The notes under the pieces are model-generated. The model made no database searches. It had not been told where the DNA came from and was given only the letters and a program-made list of their open reading frames with translations. DNA of 52,789 bases from Burkholderiaceae bacterium (GTDB taxonomy: Bacteria; Pseudomonadota; Gammaproteobacteria; Burkholderiales; Burkholderiaceae_B). Below, one piece after another: positions 8,362 through 17,033 of this stretch (the stretch's first letter is position 1; each line of letters starts with the position of its first letter). The translations under genes were made by a program, and so were the position numbers. The stretch spans positions 1 to 52,789 of the forward strand of contig JAFMCG010000003.1 in assembly GCA_017857895.1 (NCBI GenBank). The letters are read 5' to 3'.

Positions 8362-9728
8362 TGCTGGCAAATACCATCAAAGGCCTCGTCAAACGACTGG
8401 TCAAACCCAAACGCGCTGTGCCCGATCGCATCAGCCGCGAGCAACACGGCATTGATCGCCGATTGGTGTCACGCCATGCCATCAAGGTCTGCGAAACGCT
8501 TCAGCAGGCCGGCTTTGACGCCTATATCGTCGGCGGCGCCGTGCGTGACCTGATTATCGGTCTCGAGCCCAAAGACTTCGATGTGGCCACCAATGCCACT
8601 CCGGAACAAATCAGATCACTGTTTCGTCGCGCACGCATTATTGGTCGTCGCTTTCAACTCGTGCACGTGGTATTTGGGCAAGAGATCATTGAAACCTCGA
8701 CATTTCGGGCACCTGCCTCCAATGGACAGATGACCGATGACCATGGTCGTATCTTGCGTGATAACGTCTTTGGCAGCCAAAAGCAAGATGCCGAACGACG
8801 CGACCTAACCATCAATGCGCTGTATTACGATCCGATCACAGAAACAGTGATTGATTTCCATGAGGGCGTGCCCGATTTAAAAAATCGTGTGGTTCGCATG
8901 ATCGGAGACCCAGCCACACGCTATCGCGAAGACCCTGTGCGAATGCTGCGCGCCGTACGTTTTGCGGTGAAGTTAAACGGCAAAATAGAATCCGCCACCC
9001 AAGCTCCGATTGCCGAATTAGCCGATCTGCTCGGAAATGTGCCAGCGGCACGCGTATTTGATGAAATGCTCAAGCTGCTGACTTGCGGCCAAGCCATGGA
9101 ATGCGTCAAACAACTACGCACCCACGGGCTGCACTCTGGCACCTTACCGTTGCTTGACGTCATCTTGGAAGATCCTGAAGGCCAAGCGTTCATCGAACTG
9201 GCTTTGGAGCGAACCGACAAACGCATCCGTGTGGGCAAGTCTGTTAGCCCAAGCTTTTTGTTTGCTGCGCTGTTATGGCCGCAGGTACGCAGTCAATGGC
9301 AACGACTCTGCGCCGATGGCGAGCAACGCATTCCCGCTCTTTCAGAGGCTGCTGACCAAGTTTTGGATGCCCAGACTGAAAAGCTCGCCATCAATCGGCG
9401 CTTCAGCTCAGACATGCGTGATATTTGGTTTATGCAGCCACGCTTTGAACGCCGCTTGCCAAAGGCCATCTATCGACTGTTTGAACAACCGAGGTTTCGA
9501 GCAGCGGTCGATTTCATGCAAATGCGCGCGGCTTGCCATGAAGTCGACAGCGTTTTGGCGCAGTGGTGGATGGACTTGGCTGATGCCAACGATGAGGGAC
9601 GCAGCGACATGATTCAGGCTTTGGCCGAAGAGCCCCGAGAAGAAGGCGTGGCCACCAAACGCCGACGTCGACCCCGACGCAAAAAACCTGCTGATGCCGC
9701 TGCCTTGCAAAGCAGCAGTGTTTCGTAG
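8361..9728 (+). CDS. pcnB: Poly(A) polymerase PcnB
   Basis: PcnB adds 3' poly(A) tails that mark RNA for decay. The 455-residue protein has the class II nucleotidyltransferase signature IVGGAVRDLIIG and the metal-binding DFD pair D72 and D74. The RRDLTINALYYD block and the RNA-binding helices of the PolyA_pol C-terminal domain follow. RFQLVHVVFG and the long C-terminal arm favour PcnB over a CCA-adding enzyme. The protein ends in a very basic tail (TKRRRRPRRKKP, about 430-441), typical of PcnB and likely to contact RNA. The start overlaps the preceding stop (TAATG). Confidence 0.94.
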   Translation: MLANTIKGLVKRLVKPKRAVPDRISREQHGIDRRLVSRHAIKVCETLQQAGFDAYIVGGAVRDLIIGLEPKDFDVATNATPEQIRSLFRRARIIGRRFQLVHVVFGQEIIETSTFRAPASNGQMTDDHGRILRDNVFGSQKQDAERRDLTINALYYDPITETVIDFHEGVPDLKNRVVRMIGDPATRYREDPVRMLRAVRFAVKLNGKIESATQAPIAELADLLGNVPAARVFDEMLKLLTCGQAMECVKQLRTHGLHSGTLPLLDVILEDPEGQAFIELALERTDKRIRVGKSVSPSFLFAALLWPQVRSQWQRLCADGEQRIPALSEAADQVLDAQTEKLAINRRFSSDMRDIWFMQPRFERRLPKAIYRLFEQPRFRAAVDFMQMRAACHEVDSVLAQWWMDLADANDEGRSDMIQALAEEPREEGVATKRRRRPRRKKPADAAALQSSSVS

Positions 9729-9737
9729 GGATAAAAC

Positions 9738-10232
9738 ATGTCTAAAGCCACGGCATATTTGGGGCTCGGTGCCAACTTGGGCGCGCCCATCGAGACCTTG
9801 CGCCAAGTCCTGCACGATATCGGGCGCTTGCCTGGCATTGAGGACTTTGAATGCTCGGGTTTTTTTGGGTCAGCTCCACTTGACGCCCCAGGCCCCCATT
9901 ATGTCAATGCCGTGGCTAGGGTACACACCACGCTTGCACCGCTAAACCTTTTGACCGAACTGCAGCGCCTAGAAGTTCAGTACGGCCGCATACGCACGTC
10001 AGACAGTGTTCGCAACGCACCACGAACCTTAGATCTCGACCTGCTTTGGTATGACAATCTCAGCTTAACGACACCACGCTTAACGCTGCCCCACCCGAGG
10101 ATGTCTAAACGCGCGTTTGTGCTGCGGCCACTGGCCCAACTGAGCCACGATTTCGTGCTTAACGGGCAGCCTATTGAAACATTGTTGATCGGCTGTGCCG
10201 ACCAGCAATGTGTGGCGCTGCCTAATCCTTGA
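9738..10232 (+). CDS. folK: 6-hydroxymethyl-7,8-dihydropterin pyrophosphokinase FolK
   Basis: HPPK activates 6-hydroxymethyl-dihydropterin with ATP for dihydropteroate synthesis in the folate pathway. The product is 164 residues, the normal size. It starts with AYLGLGANLGAP, carries NAVARVHTTLAPLNLL, and has the HPPK signature PRTLDLDLLWYD, whose two Asp residues bind the magnesium ions. HPRMSKRAFVLRPL closes the core. It lies 9 bp after pcnB with a GGGATAAA-type ribosome binding site, completing the hda-HAD-pcnB-folK block. Its stop is 2 bp from the convergent CoA-transferase gene, and no terminator is visible between them. Confidence 0.96.
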   Translation: MSKATAYLGLGANLGAPIETLRQVLHDIGRLPGIEDFECSGFFGSAPLDAPGPHYVNAVARVHTTLAPLNLLTELQRLEVQYGRIRTSDSVRNAPRTLDLDLLWYDNLSLTTPRLTLPHPRMSKRAFVLRPLAQLSHDFVLNGQPIETLLIGCADQQCVALPNP

Positions 10233-10234
10233 CC

Positions 10235-11425
10235 CTAAATTGCGCCCGCTTGCTTAAGCACACTGATTTGCTCAGCCGATAAACCAATCTCACCCAAGAT
10301 CTTCAGTGTGTGTTCGCCAAGCTCAGGGATTGCTGTCATCTGCGCGTCAAACGCCGAATTGGTGCCGGGCGGCAACAGCGCTGGCAGCTTGCCAACAGGG
10401 CTATCAACTTGCGTCCACCGCTGGCGTGCCGCCAATTGCGGATGTGCCCAAACAGCCTTCATGTCGTTGACACGCGCATTGGCAATCTGAGCCTGCTCCA
10501 GCCGCTCAGTCACCTCCTCAATGGTCATCTGACTGAACCGATCAACGATCAAAGCACGCAGACGCTCACGGTTTTTGACTCGCTTTGGGTTTGAATCAAA
10601 ATCAGCATCTTTGGCCAGTGCAGGTTGCGCCATTAGCTTTTCACAAAAGATGACCCATTCACGCTCGTTTTGTAAGCCAAGCATGATGGTGTTGCCATCA
10701 CCCACAGGGAAAGGGCCATACGGGAAAATAGTGGCATGGGCAGCACCAGCTCGAGGCGGCGGCGGGGCCCCCTCAAAAGCGTAATAAAGCGGAAAGCTCA
10801 TCCACTCAACGGTGCTCTCAAGCATGGAAACGTCGACGCGGCTGCCGCGCCCCGTTTTCCCCCTAAGCAAGATCGCGTTCAAAATGCCAGAATAGGCATA
10901 CATCCCAGCGGCGATATCCGACATTGAGCAACCCGCCTTGGCGGGCTCATCGGGTGACCCCGTTACTGACAGAAAACCGCTCTCGCTTTGAATCAGCAGG
11001 TCATACGCCTTTTTCGTTTCATAGGGCCCACCTTCGCCATAGCCCGAGATGTCACAGACGATGAGCTGGGGATACTGCACCTGCAAATCATCAAACGACA
11101 AACCCATTCGGGCCGCCGCACCAGGAGCCAAGTTTTGAACGAGCACATCTGCGGTTTTAAGCAAGGCATGCAACGCTTTCTGTGCTTCAGGATGCTTTAA
11201 ATCAAGCGCCAAACTTTCTTTGGAGCGGTTGGTCCACACAAAATGTGAGGCCATGCCCCTAACCCGCTCATCGTAGCCACGCGCAAAGTCACCCACTTTG
11301 GGGCGCTCTACTTTGATGACGCGAGCGCCCATGTCAGCGAGTTGACGCGTGCAAAATGGGGCTGCAATCGCATGCTCCAAACTGATCACGGTGATGCCAT
11401 CTAGTGGCCTAATGTTTTGACTCAT
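10235..11425 (-). CDS. Class III (CaiB/BaiF) CoA-transferase
   Basis: Family III CoA-transferases move CoA between carboxylic acids through an aspartyl-CoA thioester. The 396-residue product is full length. It shows EHAIAAPFCTRQLADMGARVIKVE at the N-terminus (read in two blocks), ISGYGEGGPY, and the catalytic Asp, here D170 in SMSDIAAGMYA. It is the last gene of a leftward operon with a hydratase and two acyl-CoA dehydrogenases, and its start overlaps the hydratase stop (ATGA). The likely role is to activate an acid for the operon by exchange with a CoA donor such as succinyl-CoA. The substrate is unknown. Confidence 0.88.
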   Translation of the reverse strand: MSQNIRPLDGITVISLEHAIAAPFCTRQLADMGARVIKVERPKVGDFARGYDERVRGMASHFVWTNRSKESLALDLKHPEAQKALHALLKTADVLVQNLAPGAAARMGLSFDDLQVQYPQLIVCDISGYGEGGPYETKKAYDLLIQSESGFLSVTGSPDEPAKAGCSMSDIAAGMYAYSGILNAILLRGKTGRGSRVDVSMLESTVEWMSFPLYYAFEGAPPPPRAGAAHATIFPYGPFPVGDGNTIMLGLQNEREWVIFCEKLMAQPALAKDADFDSNPKRVKNRERLRALIVDRFSQMTIEEVTERLEQAQIANARVNDMKAVWAHPQLAARQRWTQVDSPVGKLPALLPPGTNSAFDAQMTAIPELGEHTLKILGEIGLSAEQISVLKQAGAI

Positions 11426-12252
11426 GGCACAAACCTCAATTCAGCCTGATGCGCCAAAGTACCGTCTTGTGCGGCCCACAGACGCGCCAGTCCGTCTTCA
11501 ACCAACTCGCCCCCCGCCACAAAAGCCTTGGGTGCAATCAAAGGGCGTAGCCCACGGTAAGCCAAGTGATCAATTCGAGCTTTTGGATGCGCACGACGAA
11601 ACGACTGAACCATGGTGGTCGCAATCAACGGCCCATGGACCACCAATCCAGGATAGCCTTCGATTTGCGTGACATAAGGAAAGTCGTAGTGGATACGGTG
11701 GCCGTTAAAGGTCAAGGCTGAATAACGGAATAACAAAGTCGCTGTTGGATCAACAGTCATTGTCCATTCAGGTGCAGGCGCTTGTTCTGTGCCTTGCAAC
11801 TTCGGTGGCGTGGGCACACGATAGACAATGTCTTGCTCTTCACGAATCACGCGCCGCCCATCTTGCGAGATGTCATGCACAACAGTCACAAACAACAAAG
11901 AACCGGTTTTGCCTTGCTTTTCAGTGATGTTGGTCACAGTTGACGTCTTTTGGGCCTCAATACCAGCAAGCAACGGCCCTTCAAAATAAACGCGGCCACC
12001 TGCCCACATGCGGTTTCGGCCCTCAGCTGGTGGCAAAAACCCACCGCGTGCGGGGTGGCCGTCAGCGCCAAGCGCATCCATGCCGACGCCTTCCAGAAAA
12101 AAACACCAGTGCCAAAGTGGTGACAATGGCTCACCCTGCGCCGGTGCCGCCTCACCCAAGGTTGCCGCTAAGCGAGCCGCGTGACCGACATCCACCGCAT
12201 CAACAACAGTTTGGGATTTTCCCACCCAGTCATCCAAAGAAACTTCACTCAT
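11422..12252 (-). CDS. Hot-dog acyl-CoA hydratase (HTD2 / mesaconyl-C4-CoA hydratase-like)
   Basis: This is a double hot-dog dehydratase of the MaoC/FAS1-like group. It includes mesaconyl-C4-CoA hydratase and eukaryotic HTD2-type 3-hydroxyacyl-thioester dehydratases. Characteristic blocks are LSPLWHWCFFL, DGHPARGGFLPP, RMWAGGRVYFEGPL and REEQDIVYR in the first half. HRIHYDFPYV and GLVVHGPLIAT sit in the second half, where the hydratase Asp/His pair is expected (HYD, VHGP). ATG at 12252 is chosen because GAGG lies 8 nt upstream; a TTG 6 nt further out is less likely. In the operon it would hydrate the enoyl-CoA made by the dehydrogenases. The true substrate is unproven. Confidence 0.82.
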   Translation of the reverse strand: MSEVSLDDWVGKSQTVVDAVDVGHAARLAATLGEAAPAQGEPLSPLWHWCFFLEGVGMDALGADGHPARGGFLPPAEGRNRMWAGGRVYFEGPLLAGIEAQKTSTVTNITEKQGKTGSLLFVTVVHDISQDGRRVIREEQDIVYRVPTPPKLQGTEQAPAPEWTMTVDPTATLLFRYSALTFNGHRIHYDFPYVTQIEGYPGLVVHGPLIATTMVQSFRRAHPKARIDHLAYRGLRPLIAPKAFVAGGELVEDGLARLWAAQDGTLAHQAELRFVP

Positions 12253-12270
12253 CCCCAATCCTCTACTTTT

Positions 12271-13389
12271 TTAAGCAGCCATCAGCGTCTGCGCGCGATT
12301 CAAGTGGTAGTTGTTATCACCGAGCAAAACGCCCATGTAGGATAGGCGCTTGAAATAGTCACCGACCTCGAGCTCGAGCGTCACACCCATGCCACCATGT
12401 AAGTGGACAGATTGCTCACCCACAAACCGCGCTGCTAGTGCGACCTCCGTCTTGGCCATCGAGACACGCTTGCTACGCAACGGCGCCGGGTCATCAACCA
12501 AAGATACTGCTGCCACAAAGGCGTTAGAAACCGCCATCTCTTGTTGAATCAACATGTCTGCCACGCGGTGCTGCACCACCTGGAAATTAATCAGTGGCTG
12601 GCCAAATTGCTTGCGTGTTTTCAAATAATTGGTCGTGACTTCTATCAAGTACTGCATGGCACCACAGGCGTGTGCGCACAGCGCCGTGATAGCGAAATCC
12701 AAACCTCGATCGAGGATGGCCGTGGCGGCCTCGCCGCGCGCCAACAAAGCGGCACCATCAAGCGCCACTTTCTCAAATGTCACGTTAGCGCAACGGGCCA
12801 AGTCAAAAGTCGGGAAATCTTCCATCGACACACCCGGCGCATCCGAGGCCACCAAGAACAAAGCGGCTTGGCCGTCGAGCACAGCCGTCACGATCATGGC
12901 CGTTGAGCCTTTGCCGTGCCACACGTGGCGCTTGACCCCTGTCAGCTCAAAACCATCACCACGAGCAACGGCTTGGGTTGATGAGGCCGTCAAGGCAAAG
13001 CGCTCGCCTTCTTCTTGCCAAGCCACTGTCAATATCGCTTCACCCTCGGCATGCGCCGAGAGCCACTTTGCCTTGACCGACTCGTTTTCAATAGCAGACA
13101 ACATGGTGACAGCCATCACCGCACTGGGAATAACCGGCTCACTGACGATGCCGCGACCCAACTCCATGTGGACAGCCAGCATGGTGGCTGTGCTTTCACC
13201 GAACCCACCGTAAGCTTCTGGCACCATCAAACCCGCCACGCCAAGCTCGGCAAGACTTGCCCAGGCCGCTTGATCCAACTCACCACTTGCCGCGCGTGCG
13301 CGCCGCTTATCAAAAGTCCAACCCTCAGCCATCACGCGCCGCAGGCTGTCAGTCAACATCCGCTGCTCTTCAGAATATGCAAAATCCAT
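12271..13389 (-). CDS. Acyl-CoA dehydrogenase, small-type subunit (atypical active site)
   Basis: The 372-residue product has the acyl-CoA dehydrogenase fold: an N-terminal helical domain (YSEEQRMLTDSLRRV), a central beta domain and a C-terminal domain (TRKQFGQPLINFQVVQHRVAD, HLHGGMGVTLE). Where most family members carry YEGT with the catalytic Glu, this one has LGDNNYH, with D358 near that position. Such sequences resemble PimD-like partners that pair with a second dehydrogenase in heterotetramers. Its neighbour (13429-14619) is a PimC-like large partner, which supports a two-subunit enzyme. It lies 18 bp before the hydratase. FAD is the expected cofactor, with electrons passed to ETF. Confidence 0.85.
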   Translation of the reverse strand: MDFAYSEEQRMLTDSLRRVMAEGWTFDKRRARAASGELDQAAWASLAELGVAGLMVPEAYGGFGESTATMLAVHMELGRGIVSEPVIPSAVMAVTMLSAIENESVKAKWLSAHAEGEAILTVAWQEEGERFALTASSTQAVARGDGFELTGVKRHVWHGKGSTAMIVTAVLDGQAALFLVASDAPGVSMEDFPTFDLARCANVTFEKVALDGAALLARGEAATAILDRGLDFAITALCAHACGAMQYLIEVTTNYLKTRKQFGQPLINFQVVQHRVADMLIQQEMAVSNAFVAAVSLVDDPAPLRSKRVSMAKTEVALAARFVGEQSVHLHGGMGVTLELEVGDYFKRLSYMGVLLGDNNYHLNRAQTLMAA

Positions 13390-13428
13390 GATTATTTTTT
13401 CCGTAAAAATATCTGTGACGGTGTTGCG

Positions 13429-14619
13429 TCAAACGCCGATAAGCTGCTTTGCAATGATCCCTTTCTGGATCTCGTTGGTGCCGCCATAAATAGTCGTTTT
13501 GCGCATGTCAAAGTAGGTCGCCGCCGAACCGACATCGAACTCACCACCAGGACCATGGAACTCATTTTCAGCACGCATCCAATCTGGGTCGTAAGCCCAT
13601 GCCTCAGGACCCGCAACCTGCATTTGCAGACGAGCCAACTCTTGCTGGAGTTCAGAACCACGTATTTTTAGAATCGATGCTTTTGGACCAGGACCTGCGG
13701 TACTGTCCGCAGCCACGCGCAAGAGCAACATTTCTAACGCCAATACTTGGGCTTCGATTTGATTGATGCTGTCCATCATCCGCGCATCAAAACTTAACGA
13801 TGTTTTGCCTGCCATGGCTTCGCTGGCCATCCGCTTTAGGATTGCGAGTTCACGATGGCAATGTCCAATACCGGCAATACCGGTGCGCTCATGCCCCAAC
13901 AAGTACTTGGCATAAGTCCATCCATCGTTTTCTTCGCCGACCAGATTCTCAAGCGGCGCCTCAACATTTTCTAGCCACACCTCATTGACCTCGGCACCAC
14001 CGTCTAGGGTCTTGATGGGGCGTACTGTCACGCCAGGCTGGCGCAGGTCAATCAAAACCATCGAAATACCGCGTTGGGCTTTGGCCGAGGGGTCCGTGCG
14101 CACCAAACAAAACATCCAGTCGGCGTGGTGGCCCAAGGTTGTCCACGTTTTTTGACCGTTGATGATGTACTTGTCACCTTGGCGTTCAGCGCGGGTTTTA
14201 AGCGAAGCAAGATCCGATCCAGATCCGGGCTCAGAGTAGCCTTGGCACCACCAGTCTTCGACGCGGATGATGCGCGGTAAATAATAGTCTTTTTGCTTTT
14301 GGTTACCAAACTTCATCAAGACTGGGCCGATCATGCTCAGACCAAAAGAGAGCAAACGCGGTGCACCCGCCTTGAAGGTTTCGATCTCGAAAATCAAGCG
14401 TTCGACGGCATTCCAACCGGTACCACCGTATTCCTTGGGCCATGTTGGAGCGCCCCAGCCGTGATCAGCCAAAATGCGGTGCCAGCGGATATAATCGTCT
14501 TTTCCAAGACGCTGGTGATGCATTTGCTTATCGCGAATGTCTACTGGTAGGTTTTTTTCTGTAAAAGAGCGCACCTCTTCACGAAATGCCACCTCTTGCT
14601 CGGTCCAAGTTAAGTCCAT
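13429..14619 (-). CDS. Acyl-CoA dehydrogenase, large-type subunit (YGGT active-site variant)
   Basis: This 396-residue acyl-CoA dehydrogenase is the first gene of the leftward operon. It has the N-terminal WTEQEVAFREEVRSF, the FAD-binding QGYSEPGSGSDLASLKT, and KTWTTLGHHADWMFCLVRTD in the beta domain. At the C-terminus it has IYGGTNEIQK, with G379 where YEGT enzymes carry the catalytic Glu. This pattern is common in PimC-like subunits that work with a small partner, here probably the next gene. If it is catalytic, the base must come from elsewhere. A GGGGAGAAAAGC ribosome binding site precedes the ATG. Transcription presumably starts in the divergent region 14620-14885. Confidence 0.87.
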   Translation of the reverse strand: MDLTWTEQEVAFREEVRSFTEKNLPVDIRDKQMHHQRLGKDDYIRWHRILADHGWGAPTWPKEYGGTGWNAVERLIFEIETFKAGAPRLLSFGLSMIGPVLMKFGNQKQKDYYLPRIIRVEDWWCQGYSEPGSGSDLASLKTRAERQGDKYIINGQKTWTTLGHHADWMFCLVRTDPSAKAQRGISMVLIDLRQPGVTVRPIKTLDGGAEVNEVWLENVEAPLENLVGEENDGWTYAKYLLGHERTGIAGIGHCHRELAILKRMASEAMAGKTSLSFDARMMDSINQIEAQVLALEMLLLRVAADSTAGPGPKASILKIRGSELQQELARLQMQVAGPEAWAYDPDWMRAENEFHGPGGEFDVGSAATYFDMRKTTIYGGTNEIQKGIIAKQLIGV

Positions 14620-14722
14620 GCTTTTCTCCCCTGTCTTTGCAATGTAACAAGCCCGACGAATTCACTGGAATCTGTCATTTTGGAACGCGGGTTTCACAAC
14701 AACCAAATCTTAGCCCCCGGCT

Positions 14723-14749
14723 ACCGAACGAGCCAGACCGGTTCGGTCT
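14723..14749. promoter_or_regulatory. Overlapping inverted repeats, candidate operator
   Basis: Two overlapping dyads lie here. ACCGAAC (14723-14729) pairs with GTTCGGT (14741-14747). AGACCG-GTT-CGGTCT (14735-14749) is a perfect 6-3-6 palindrome. The site sits in the divergent region between the two catabolic operons, about 105-130 bp from each start codon. Size and symmetry suit a TetR- or GntR-type regulator. No regulator gene is present in this cluster. Confidence 0.4.
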
Positions 14750-14814
14750 AGGTATGACCGCTAACGTTGACCATTGTAGTTTGAACCATCAAGCTTCACA
14801 CCGTTGGTAATCAG

Positions 14815-14847
14815 CTATCCTAGGCTATGTGGTAGGGTTTAGGATAG
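14815..14847. promoter_or_regulatory. Inverted repeat upstream of the short-chain dehydrogenase
   Basis: CTATCCTA (14815-14822) and TAGGATAG (14840-14847) are perfect 8-bp complements separated by 17 bp. The dyad ends 38 bp before the dehydrogenase ATG at 14886, so it could be a repressor site over the promoter or a hairpin in the leader. It shares no sequence with the dyad at 14723-14749. Confidence 0.35.
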
Positions 14848-14885
14848 TGGTTATTCCTTCAAAAAAACGAGATTGGAGAAAACAG

Positions 14886-15800
14886 ATGAGTGGTATGTTG
14901 ACAGGTAAAGTCGCCGTGGTAACGGGCGCTGGCGGGGGAATTGGACGCGAAATCGCTTTGGCGATGGGTGCGGCTGGCGCCAAAGTGGTCGTCAATGACA
15001 TCGGTGCCGCCCTTTCGGGGGAAGGCCTAACCGGCGCACCGGCACAAAACGTCGCTGATGAAATCAAAGCCGCCGGCGGCGTTGCGGTGCCCAATACAGA
15101 TAGCGTGTCGACTCGGGCGTCAGCCAACGGCATCATTGAAACAGCCATTTCACACTTCGGCCGTATCGATATCGTGGTGAACAATGCCGGTAACCTTCGG
15201 GACCGCGTTTTTCACAAGATGAGCGACGAGGAATGGAGCCAAGTCATCGACGTCCATCTGAATGGCACGTTTTTTGTCAGTCGCGCCGCCGCCAACCACT
15301 TCCGCGAACAAGAGTCAGGTGCTTTTGTGCACATGACATCAACATCAGGCTTGATTGGTAACTTTGGTCAGGCCAACTATTCGGCCGCAAAACTCGGTAT
15401 TGCCGCGCTGTCTAAGTCAATTGCGCTGGACATGAACCGGTACAACGTGCGCTCAAACTGTATCGCGCCTTTTGCCTGGAGTCGCATGACAAGTTCCATC
15501 CCAGCCAATACCGATGAAGAAAAAGCGCGGGTGCTGAAACTACAAAAAATGGAAGCTCACAAAGTGGCCCCCATGGCTGTTTTCTTGGCTTCAGATCGGG
15601 CCAAGGATGTTAATGGCCAGATTTTTGCTGTGCGCGCCAACGAAATCATGCTCTTTAGTCAACCGCGCCCCGTGCGGTCTGTTCACATGAGTACAGGTTG
15701 GACACCCGAGGCCATTGCTGAAATTGCAGCGCCCGCCATGAAGCATCATTTCATGGCCCTTGAACGCTCACCCGATGCAATTGACTGGGATCCGATTTAA
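14886..15800 (+). CDS. Short-chain dehydrogenase, MFE-2-type 3-hydroxyacyl-CoA dehydrogenase-like
   Basis: This 304-residue NAD(P)-dependent reductase resembles the dehydrogenase domain of peroxisomal multifunctional enzyme type 2, which oxidises 3-hydroxyacyl-CoA. It has the cofactor motif TGAGGGIG (about residues 13-20), NNAGNLRDR, the catalytic Ser in TSTSGLIGNFGQ and the YSAAK motif carrying Tyr and Lys. The C-terminal extension RSVHMSTGW...WDPI is typical of MFE-2-like members. ATG at 14886 is chosen because GGAGAA lies 5 nt upstream; an in-frame start at 14829 has no such site. It is the first gene of the rightward operon, followed by a CoA-transferase. Confidence 0.87.
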   Translation: MSGMLTGKVAVVTGAGGGIGREIALAMGAAGAKVVVNDIGAALSGEGLTGAPAQNVADEIKAAGGVAVPNTDSVSTRASANGIIETAISHFGRIDIVVNNAGNLRDRVFHKMSDEEWSQVIDVHLNGTFFVSRAAANHFREQESGAFVHMTSTSGLIGNFGQANYSAAKLGIAALSKSIALDMNRYNVRSNCIAPFAWSRMTSSIPANTDEEKARVLKLQKMEAHKVAPMAVFLASDRAKDVNGQIFAVRANEIMLFSQPRPVRSVHMSTGWTPEAIAEIAAPAMKHHFMALERSPDAIDWDPI

Positions 15801-15833
15801 TATCGTCGCATTCAATATCCAATAGGAAACAGC

Positions 15834-17033
15834 ATGACGTTATCCCGACGTGCGCCGCTAGACGGCGTGCGGGTTCTTGATTTGTCCCGTGTTTTGGCGG
15901 GACCATTTTGCGCCCAAAATCTCGCCGATATGGGTGCTGATGTGATTAAGGTCGAACGCCCAGGCACCGGCGACGACACGCGCGCTTGGGGTCCACCATA
16001 CTTGCGCGATGCCCAAGGCAACGACACCACCGAGTCTGCTTATTACTTGAGCACGAACCGCAACAAACGCTCAATTGCGATTGACTTGTCCACCCCTGAA
16101 GGGGCTGCTGCTGTGAAAAAGATCGCCAGTCAGTGCGACGTGGTGATTGAGAACTTCAAAGTTGGTGGCCTAAAGCAATACGGCCTGGACTACGAAAGCC
16201 TCAAAGCCGAAATGCCAGGACTGATTTACTGCTCAATCACGGGGTTCGGTCAAAACGGACCATTTGCGCAGCGCCCGGGATATGACTTCATGGTCCAAGG
16301 CATGGGCGGTTTGATGAGCATCACCGGTGAGCGCGATGGTATGCCTGGCGCTGGCCCACAAAAAGCCGGTGTTGCAGTGACTGATGTCATCACCGGGCTA
16401 TATGCCGCGCTCGCCATTACGGGCGCCATTCACGAACGGGCGCGCAGTGGTTTGGGGCAATTCATCGACCTGGCACTACTAGACTGTCACATCGCCATGT
16501 TGGCCAATCAGAACTTGAATTACATGACCTCTGGCGTCGCCCCCACCCGAGCTGGCAACGCACACCAAAACGTTGTGCCTTACCAAGTGTTTGAAGCCAA
16601 AGATGGTTACTTGATTGTGGCTGTTGGCAACGACTCGCAGTTTCGGGCTTACAGCCAAGTGATTGGGAAGCCTGAACTCGGCACAGACCCAAAATTCCAG
16701 ACCAATTCGGTACGTATTGTTAACCGAGATGAACTGATCCCGATGCTAGAAGACATCATGCTCAAGCGCACACGCGACGAGTGGATCAGCGCACTGGAAA
16801 AAGTGGGGGTGCCTTGCGGCCCCATCCAGACCATTGATCAGGTGTTTGACCATCCGCAGGTCAAGGCACGTCAAATCTGGCGTGAGGTGCCGCACCCCGT
16901 GGCAGGGATGTCACCCACCACGGCCAACCCCATCAACTACTCAGACACGCCCATTCAGTACACCCGCCACGCCCCTAGGCTTGGCGAGCATACAGAAGAG
17001 ATCTTGCGAGAATTTGGTATCAAAGCAGACTAA
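15834..17033 (+). CDS. Class III (CaiB/BaiF) CoA-transferase, second copy
   Basis: The 399-residue product is a full-length family III CoA-transferase. It shows LDLSRVLAGPFCAQNLADMG (20 residues, in line with the family N-terminus), STNRNKRSIAIDL and TGFGQNGPFAQRPGYD. The catalytic Asp is D184 in VTDVITGLYAA, and the C-terminus is APRLGEHTEEIL. An AGGAAA ribosome binding site precedes the ATG. It differs clearly from the other copy at 10235-11425, so the two probably act on different acids or form a heteromeric enzyme, as BbsE and BbsF do in benzylsuccinate activation. The stop overlaps the convergent fumarase by 4 bp. Confidence 0.9.
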   Translation: MTLSRRAPLDGVRVLDLSRVLAGPFCAQNLADMGADVIKVERPGTGDDTRAWGPPYLRDAQGNDTTESAYYLSTNRNKRSIAIDLSTPEGAAAVKKIASQCDVVIENFKVGGLKQYGLDYESLKAEMPGLIYCSITGFGQNGPFAQRPGYDFMVQGMGGLMSITGERDGMPGAGPQKAGVAVTDVITGLYAALAITGAIHERARSGLGQFIDLALLDCHIAMLANQNLNYMTSGVAPTRAGNAHQNVVPYQVFEAKDGYLIVAVGNDSQFRAYSQVIGKPELGTDPKFQTNSVRIVNRDELIPMLEDIMLKRTRDEWISALEKVGVPCGPIQTIDQVFDHPQVKARQIWREVPHPVAGMSPTTANPINYSDTPIQYTRHAPRLGEHTEEILREFGIKAD

